A stretch of 64,000 nt of DNA from Juglans regia (Eukaryota > Streptophyta > Magnoliopsida > Fagales > Juglandaceae): contig NC_049912.1 of assembly GCF_001411555.2 (NCBI RefSeq), positions 28,033,722-28,097,721 of the forward strand. The letters are read 5' to 3'. Positions 54,271-64,000 of the stretch are shown here, one piece after another (position 1 is the first letter of the stretch; every line of letters begins with the position of its first letter). Under the pieces are notes generated by a model. The model was not told where the DNA came from. It worked only from the letters and a program-made list of their open reading frames with translations, and searched no databases. Made by a program: the position numbers and the translations under genes.

Positions 54271-56690
54271 CAATACGTCTTCGGGTTAAATTTCGGAAAT
54301 GCCCCCCGACCTGGAATAGAAAAAGAATCTCCGGTAATATTAAAGCACTCTCAAATTCCCGATACTTTTGTAATTAAAAGCTATCCATTCAGTTAATCGG
54401 ACATTTCCTTCCTATTTTCTCCCCCATAATCTAATTGAAATTTGTTGTATCTATAAACAAATTTTACAAATGTAAATTTACAATTGACATAACTTGATAT
54501 GATATATTAAATTTATTTTATAATAAAATTAATTTTACAATCTGACATATCACATTAAATCACGATTATATAAAAAAAGAATAATTTCAACGATTATAAA
54601 GAAACAATAGGAGATGCAATTGATATCAGTGAAAGCTCGGCTATCTAAAGAAAATGGGACTGCTTTGATCCCACCAAGTGGGATGTTTATGTACCAAGTG
54701 AGAAATTATACAAATTTTGTTTCTTCACCAATGAAATCCCATAAAAGTGTTATTTATGATTTATTTGGACAGGTTATTCCCATTGTACATTGAGTAGGAT
54801 TTCGTACAAGTCAAATTGTGCACAATTTTTTACAGCATTACAAAGATGAATCCTTGATACATCCCACATATATATTTGGGTCATGAAAAATGGTGATTAC
54901 ATGCAAGTCATATTGTGCAAAACAATCCTTAATACACAAATAAATACTGCATTCACACTGCCGTCAAATAACAATCCTTGGATTAACTCATTTGGTAAAA
55001 TATTGAGTCATAATATTCATTCCAATTGGATACAACATTACAAAGCAGCCTCTTCATTTTTATTTTTTTTTAAACGAATCGAAACGACATTCCAAGAATA
55101 CAAGAGAATCCAAGATTCTAATCTAAGTAGTCTCATTTTCTTGTTTCCTCCAACGTGCATACTTTTAGCACCAATCTGGCTTTTCTTTTCCTTCACCGTA
55201 CAAAAATCAAAACTACCTGAAAATATCACAAGGCAATATAAATAAACTTGGTATTCTGAAAACATTACATTTAGTGCAAGGATTATTAACCTGGCATAAA
55301 GCAAGAAATCTAAGCTTAGAAACCACATAAATGTCCACCAACCCATGTACATGGATGAAAAACTCATTTCAAAGAGAACTGTGAATCTCATACTTATGGT
55401 TGTTCACCAGCTGTAAAATAGATCATCAGAATTCAGCTATATACACCATCTAAGCAACCCAATGGAGGCCTCACAGAAATGGTTTACAACACCTGAAACC
55501 TAAAGACTTCACGCGGGAGATCCCTCAACCAGCCCAATCCAATCCAATGATGTACCAGGGAATAGTTTGGTAAGATTATCTCCTTCCAAAATTATAAACT
55601 CTACACAATAGGACTGCATACATGGGAAAATCCTAGAAATGAACCTCAAAACCAAGACCGTGAATCAATACTGAACATGGCTTATAGATATGTAAGTGGC
55701 CATGTCAAAGTATAGACCTGATGATAATCTAACTTCCCAATAAGGAATTACTGATCCGGAAGCAACCTAAGCTTATAGTTCTTCATTTTTTTTTATTTTC
55801 TGTTAAGCTAAGCGGCATAAGTGACCACTCAAAAGATAGTTATGATTCAAACTAGACCTTTTCCTCAAGGTCTAATCCCCCTATATCCTGCCATAGCAAA
55901 AATAGATTTGATCCTTCTATTTGTTTTGATTGCCTTCACAGTATCATCAAGATGAATGGTTCTACTTCAAGAAAACCGCCCCACTTCCCATCTTACCTTT
56001 CATCTTTCTTTTCTTAGTTGTAAATGTGCCAACTGCATTCCTAGGAAACTAAAACAATCGAGTACAGGAGGGTTTAAAAGTTATTTCATTTCGTGTAAGC
56101 AGGTCTAAATTTTTCAATTTGAGTGGTGCGACAATATAAAAATTATAGTTATTTCATCTTGCGTTACGAGAATCTGTCCACATATCAGATTATATGTCAA
56201 TGGAACGCAAATGAAAGAAGGGACACCAAAAGAAAAGTTGTTGAAGGGGTGAATGACCAAGCACCTAAAGGAAAAACTGATGCGAAAGGAATCGGAGTGC
56301 CTGAAGGCTTGGGAGGGGGGGTTGTGCGAGGCGACGACAGCGGCAGCACCCTGCTTTGATTTCTCCCAAATAGCCCAAACTCGAGACAGAAAGAAAGACA
56401 AGAAGAGAGTTAGAGAGAGAAAGACGAAGTAGATGGAGAGAGAAGTATCCTCACCTTCGAAGGCGCTCGGGAGGGGTGGAGACGAAAGGAAACGAAAAGG
56501 GGTCTCTCTCTGAGATTTGTCGTTTTGAAACCTTCGACGGCGCCCTTGTTCCCACGCCAGTGGAGGTCTGGGCTTGGTGGGCTTGACCGGCACATTGCAC
56601 GGTGTCTGGCCACTGAAAATGAAAGAAGAGGGACAGGCTGCTGAGGGAGAGCATAGGAGAGAGAGAGAGAGAGACCAAAAGAAATTTCTT
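54271..56690. other. Spacer without a recognised gene
   Basis: Contains a possible small AT-rich MITE near 54448-54602, short spurious open frames, and a GC/GA-rich block at 56250-56660 with GA repeats that looks like a transcribed 5' region on the minus strand. The minus-strand frame at 56114-56593 is low-complexity and matches nothing I know. Confidence 0.45.
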
Positions 56691-56699
56691 TTTGAATAA

Positions 56700-57124
56700 G
56701 GAAAATGCTAGAGCTCCCGCTGGGGGCTCCCGCTGGGAGCTCCCGCTGGAGCTCTAGTGTATTTTTTTATGTGTATTTTTAAATTTTTTTTTATGTAGAT
56801 GTTTTTAATGATTTTAAATATTTTTAAAAAATAAAAAAATTTATAATGTTATTAAATAATACTTGCTTAATCACGAAGTAAAATATAAAATCATATAAAA
56901 ATATTTTATATTTTACTTCGTGATTAAGGAAGTATTTTTTAATAATTTTTTTTTTACTTCTTGATTAAGAAAGTGTTTTTAATAATGTTCTAAATTTATT
57001 TTATTTTTTAAAAAATATTAAAAAATATTAAAAAAAATTATATAAAAAACAACTTAAAAAAAACACACACAAAAATACACTACAGCCCCAGCGGGAGCCC
57101 CCAGCGGGGGCTGTAGCACGATCC
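56700..57124. mobile_element. MITE with 9-bp duplications (Mutator-like?)
   Basis: 425 bp, flanked by perfect TTTGAATAA at 56691-56699 and 57125-57133. Imperfect ends pair as GGAAAATGCTAGAGC with the complement GGATCGTGCTACAGC, then share CCCGCTGGGGGC. The left end carries several CCCGCTGG repeats, the right end their complements. The interior has a long inverted repeat around 56865-56935 (ACTTCGTGATTAA and complement). No coding capacity. Confidence 0.8.
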
Positions 57125-57940
57125 TTTGAATAAAGCGTCTCACTGAAAGCTTCTGACACATAGGGTACTGCTGGAAAGAAACCTTGGCAGAGAAGTTGGC
57201 AGTGCTGTAGAGAAAAAAAATATATAGTAAACGGGTAGGCTGAAAACGTAAGATAATAGAAAAAATTTAGGCAACTTTTTATTATTTACATAATTTTTAA
57301 ACACTATACTTCTTTTAATTTTATCAAATATTTAATATATAAATAATCAAATTAGTTTTAAAAAAATAAATTTAATAAAAAGTTTAATAAAAATATTAAA
57401 ATTTTAAAAAAATATATTATATGAAGGTTGTGTAGCATTGAAATAGCCTACCAATCGGCAATCACAATGCGGACAAATATATAACGTTTTTTTTCAACTG
57501 CTAGCAATTTCCTGGCACTCGTTCGCTAGTATGACTTGTACATGCACCTGAACACACGCAACATAGAAACTTCTCAAATTTTCCTGCCTCTGGACGCTGC
57601 AACACATGCTTTGCCAGTAACCCTTCCTCTTTCTTACAAGTAAAGCAAGCACTACCGGACTGATTTTTAAGGGAGCTCAGTTCAGTCTGTTTTTTAAAGC
57701 TGCAACTTTTGTCAGGCAAGCACCCATCATTCCCTACCACTAATCTGTGCTATACCCAACTTTTCTACTTTCCCACTCTTAATAATTATCAAAGCAGTTT
57801 TCTATTCTTTGCATTTGCAGTTTTTCAGGAAGTATTTGGTATTCTTGGTTTGCATTTATGATATATGTGCCTGCTTGTTTAACATCTGATCAACACTGGT
57901 ATGCTGATGTTATTGCAAACATACTTTGTGCAGGAGGGAA

Positions 57941-58915
57941 ATGGGTGCCATCTCTTTTGAGTTACAAATTCATGCGTCTCTGAAGGAGCTTTCAAGATTC
58001 AAGAATTTTATGACTGCAAGCATTAGTAAGCATGCTACTTATGATGGATACAGATTCTGGAATGAGATTTTGCGAGACTTCATCAGTGAGTTCGACAAGC
58101 TGTGTCTCAAGGCAGTTGCAATGACAGGAAAGGATAAGCAAACAAGCCAATGCAATCTGGAAAAGAGAAGTTCAAGTGGTACAAAAGTGCTAACAGATTC
58201 AAATGTTTCAGCTCCAAAGAAAATTGTGAACCCTCAGTGTTGTTCAAGCAAGGCTTGCATCAGTAATTGCAAAGGGAAGGGAGTGTTGCAGGCTGAGATA
58301 GTCCAACAGCTTAACGGACGACTGAAGATCCTCGAAGAAGAAACTGAAACTATGAAGAAAGATATCTTTGGGGCTCTGCAAGAGAGCAGAGTGCTGTTGA
58401 ATGAGATATGCAAGCAGTTTCTGATTATACAGCGTTGCATCTGCCTTCAAAATCCAGCAATAGGACAAACATGTGTTGATGATACTTTGGCTGCAAACTC
58501 ACCAAAGGTAACTCTTCCCTCTTTGAAATCCTCTCGTCTATTAATTAATAAGAAATTATAGTTGCAATCGTGAATGTACAAGTGTCGCATAATTACTTTG
58601 AAAAAAGTGAATAAATACGAGACTCATAAAAATTAATTAATTTTTTAATAGTAGATTATATTCTTTTTCAAAACGACTACACAACGTTTATACACTCCAA
58701 GATTAGTTTGTATAGGCATTGTTCTATGATTTTCAATGCATTGAAGGCTTTTTATCCTAATGCATGTTGTTTATGAACAGGATGGAAAAATGGGGGCTGG
58801 TCTATCGGATATTATTTTCCCTGAACCAAATCTGTCTCTAATCACCAGAGATCTTAGATCTAACATGATTGAATTCGATGAACTTGCTTTAAGTACTGCA
58901 CGAGCTCTCAAATAG
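57941..58915 (+). CDS. Unrecognised coiled-coil protein
   Basis: 233 aa from two exons, 57941-58507 and 58781-58915, joined in phase; stop TAG at 58913. The ATG (MGAISFELQIHASLKEL) follows an acceptor (TTTGTGCAG) near 57932, so an upstream non-coding exon is likely. Residues 1-65 look helical (LKELSRFKNFMTASISK, FWNEILRDFISEFDKLCL). A Cys-containing Lys/Ser-rich linker follows (CCSSKACISNC), then a coiled coil at about 118-160 (EIVQQLNGRLKILEEE). I do not recognise a family and assign no function. Intact frame and good splice sites argue for a real gene. A small MITE sits in its intron. Confidence 0.7.
58570..58703. mobile_element. Small MITE (family 2) in intron of the unrecognised gene
   Basis: Imperfect inverted ends: GTGTCGCATAATTACTTTG at left and the complement of TTTTTCAAAACGACTACAC at right. 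Similar to 20340-20472. Confidence 0.5.
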
Positions 58916-59847
58916 TCGATTCGTCTCGTCTGAGATTTCATGGAAGTTGTTCAACCACCTTGTTTTGATTCCTTTCAGATATAATACGATACTGTATTTT
59001 CTGCTCTCGAGTCCATTATAAATTTCAGTACGATGATTTACTGTTTCTCATAAGAATATGTACCAAAGATTAAAGCGTCAACTTTCTAGTGCCATATGCA
59101 CATCCATCTAGAATTACACTGTAATTTGTATTCAAATGAAATATGTAATACTATGTTCAGAAATGAACCCTATATATCATCTCACCATGAGATTTTACCG
59201 AATGGGTAATTCTCCTCATTGGAGGCGAGGGTGAAGATTCTGAAGAACCCTCCAGTGTTTATTTTCGTTCTTTCTTCGCTTGGCATTATCTCAACCTTTT
59301 CATAATCATATAGAATGAGTCTTGACAAATTCATTCAACCCAAACCTAGCTCCACAGTAGTTGGCCGCCCTAGATGAACATAAGTTGGTGATGATGAAAT
59401 CTGCATCCTTCGAGTTGATTATTTAAAAAAATAAAGCTACACTAAAGAAAGAGAAGCGAGGCTAGAACTAGTAATGACAATGACAAGAGAAGCGTATTGG
59501 ATCTTCACGCCTGCCATGCACCAGCTTTCCTACGAAATCTAAGTAAAGTATGCACACTTTTATTTGGTGCAACATGTTAAGACAGGCATCCCATAATATG
59601 CTCGAAGATTCCACTTCATCATAGTTACTGTGAACATTTCTAGCTGACGTACAACACATTCGGATATTTGACTGAATCAAACTTATCAGGACCATTTCTA
59701 CAGGCCTTATCCCTAAATGCATCATGCATGAACATACAAGCACGTAATCCAATTCTGTTTCAGTTGCGCAATTACAGATGCAAAAGAGTGCATACCATAT
59801 TTTAGACCATGTGAAGAACGTCTCTACAAATATAAGCTCGGTCAATA
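58916..59847. other. Convergent 3' flank
   Basis: 3' UTR of the unrecognised gene and of RH35. Nothing else identified. Confidence 0.6.
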
Positions 59848-61919
<2,072 letters not shown>

Positions 61920-61973
61920 GTTTTCAGTTCTTCTAGCACCAACTATTCTCAAGGAATTACAGAATATTCAGCG

Positions 61974-63400
61974 CCTATGATCATAAACAACAAAATAATT
62001 ACACAAAGTCGGTTATCTAAAATAAGTAAAACTAGTGCAATATTTGTAAATCAGTTTTATAAGTGAATGACAAACAGAGTGTGCTTCTATTAATTTGTTA
62101 TTGTACGGTAAATGCTCTCAGCGAAGGAAATCGAGATTAAACATTTTAGCAAAAGAACAGGCAGATCAAACGAGTGCAATAGAATTTGCAGAGCTGAGCC
62201 AAACTTATATTTGAAAACTCTTGTCAGAATCAAAGCTCATATTCTCACATTTTAATTTCGGTTAAATTGCGAATAAGAAAAAAAGCACATATTTTGACAT
62301 CAGCTAAAGGAACTCCTTTAAAACTACGAGTACTGGGAATTTGCTGCATTAACTGAAAACCATTTCTTCGGTCAACTTAATTGTATTTTTATACTGCTTT
62401 CAGAAAAAAACCCGACAACATAAAGATTCAAAATTTCTAGTTTGTACTCCGTTCTTCAGTGTCCTCGGAAACCAATCAGCATACTACAACCAACATATCC
62501 AGAGTGCTAAGAATCTCTAATTCAATGAATCTCAAAGCAAAAGACCTAAATCCAAAACATAAAAGTTGTTTTTGTGTGCGCGCTCATGTGTGGGGCATAC
62601 TATTAAGGTGCGATTTTCATATACACCGAAAGACAAAGAATCATAGTTTCCAGTACTTTGTTCATCTAATTTCTTTTCTCCTCATTTTTTCTAGAAACCA
62701 AACAGCTTACCAAATGTACTCAATATTAATTAATTATTGCAAACTAAAGGTAATAAATTGTATGGGAACCAGATGGCATGAGAATCGGGGAATTAAAAAA
62801 AATCAGTGTTCGTGGTCGTGGCAGAGGCGGCGTAAGCCGAACCCGTCACTTAAGGGAGAGACGGCGACTGCGGCGTGTGGGGCGAAATGCTTGGCTGAGG
62901 CGTGGATGTTGGGGGCACTGTTGGGCAGAGAGGGGCAAGATCCTCACTGTAAACTCAATTGGTTCATGAGCATTGAACAATCGCAGACCGAATCGCAAAT
63001 CAATGGGCAAAAAATTGCAGACCATAGAAGAGAGAGATAGAGAGACAGAGATAGACGACGAACTCGAAGGGAGAAGAGAGAGATAGGGGCTTACCAGAAT
63101 AGAGAGAGAGAGACCGTGCGTTGGGACTCTGAGAGAGAGGTCGTGAGGTCGCCAGTGGGGTTTTGACAGAGAGGCCGTGCGGGGGTGGGGGGAGCCGTCG
63201 CCTGGGGTTACAAATTGTAGAAGAAATGCCAGCCGTTTCGGGGAAGGGGGGAGAAAGTCTTCGTGGCTGTGACCGCGTAAAACGGCGCTGTTTTACAATA
63301 TAAAAACGACGCCGTTTTACGTGGACTGCGGCACGTTTTGGCCCTTTTGGACTGGGCTGTTGGGTGTTTTTTTTTTCCTGAATCATAATTCAAATCCTGA
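61974..63400 (-). promoter_or_regulatory. RH35 5'-UTR intron, leader exon and promoter
   Basis: A good acceptor (ATCATAG on the minus strand, exon from 61974) and a donor (CTG|GTAAGC, exon ending 63095) suggest a 1.1-kb 5'-UTR intron. The leader around 63095-63300 is GA/CT-rich. Near 63277-63322 it has paired AAAACGGCG and CGCCGTTTTAC motifs around a TATAAAA-like core. Inferred from splice signals only. Confidence 0.5.
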
Positions 63401-63414
63401 AAGTCTAATCTAAA

Positions 63415-63460
63415 TCCTAAATCGATTTTTTTTTTTTGATAAGTAAGTCCTAAATCGATT
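63415..63460 (-). mobile_element. About 20-bp LINE-tail insertion
   Basis: T-run plus GATAAGTAAG (63428-63447; minus strand CTTACTTATC plus poly-A) lies between TCCTAAATCGATT at 63415-63427 and 63448-63460, a perfect 13-bp duplication. Confidence 0.75.
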
Positions 63461-64000
63461 TTAATCTACGTTTTAATCCTAAATTATTTAGTTATATTTT
63501 TTATAATTCTTTTACCACTTAATTTTAATTGTTAGTATTTATTTATGAGTTATTCCTATAGTATTTAATACGCTATTATTAGTATTACACATTATTATAT
63601 TAGTTTCTAACTTAATGATATATTAGACTTAAAATTCAACTTTCTCCACCTCCATCTTTAATTATTATCTTTTATAATATTACCATTAAACAAGTCTTTA
63701 CCTTGGAACAATAGAGAAAAAATTTCTCCATTTGACAATAAAATTTTATCATCCTTATGACCATCTGTATTTTAATTATTATGATTATCAATACGTATGG
63801 ACAAAAATATTTTTAAAACAAAATAAAAATTTGCGACATTCCTGATTCCTCTACTTTGACAACTTACAAGAGATCATGACACTTTTGTAATGGTTTCTAT
63901 TATGATGGGATTATTATGAATCTGAATCTCTTCTCCTTCCTTTATCGCTCCAATAAAGTTTTAAAATGTTCTTATCTCAAAATGATTATCCACTAGCATT
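63461..64000. other. AT-rich spacer at right edge
   Basis: No gene or clear repeat recognised. Confidence 0.6.

Noticed and set aside
56114..56593. 159-codon minus-strand frame
   Set aside because: Low-complexity, serine/phenylalanine-rich, partly derived from GA repeats; no homologue recognised.

Overview
This is plant nuclear DNA from a eudicot, most likely a woody rosid. The evidence is long GT-AG introns in conserved plant genes, AT-rich spacers full of small transposon remnants, plant-only families (DYW-type PPR, FAR1-related, RAB5 effector EREX) and Tourist-like MITEs. I lean towards Fagales from the MITE and LINE sequences, but only weakly. There is no organellar, bacterial or viral segment, no CRISPR array and no rRNA or tRNA gene that I could recognise.

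Layout. 230-4128 (+): receptor-like cytoplasmic kinase of the At3g15890 type, 4 exons, with a LINE fragment in its 2.3-kb second intron. 5838-19793 (-): complete PRP8, the core protein of the spliceosome, 25 exons and 2,349 codons; its intron 10 carries a 2.07-kb LINE derivative with clear target-site duplications. 20-25.7 kb: no intact conserved gene, but fragments of a MIRO GTPase gene, a broken GRF zinc-finger gene, a miniature LTR element (TRIM) and a possible tiny gene. 25.7-27.8 kb: AT-rich spacer with two Tourist-like MITEs. 28003-32317 (+): CUE-domain ubiquitin-system protein, 5 exons. 34322-38413 (+): SRP54, 9 exons. 39217-46736 (-): PX-domain EREX-like RAB5 effector, 10 exons, with a perfect in-frame 82/87-bp tandem duplication in its last exon. 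47741-50008 (+): single-exon PPR-DYW protein. 51033-53036 (-): FAR1-related protein with a 5'-UTR intron. 56700-57124: MITE with 9-bp duplications. 57941-58915 (+): unrecognised two-exon gene for a 233-aa protein. 59848-61919 (-): DEAD-box helicase RH35 (ABSTRAKT/DDX41 type), 2 coding exons and an inferred 5'-UTR intron.

The genes do not form one pathway. Several serve RNA or protein housekeeping: PRP8 and RH35 in splicing, SRP54 in co-translational targeting, EREX in endosome-to-vacuole traffic, PPR-DYW in organelle RNA editing. From memory of Arabidopsis loci, the order interleaves an At3g158xx-159xx block (kinase, EREX, PPR) with an At1g800xx block (PRP8, CUE, FRS8-like). That would fit an ancestral order later split between duplicated segments in Arabidopsis.

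I found no convincing new biochemical system. The most unusual material is the retroelement record: a LINE form that appears to have lost nearly all of ORF2 in two separate copies, and a set of extremely short LINE-tail insertions (about 16-75 bp) recognisable by poly(A) tails and flanking duplications. Other points are the EREX exon duplication and repeated local tandem duplications in the CUE gene introns. Exon limits were worked out by hand from splice signals and reading frame; all coding sums are divisible by three.
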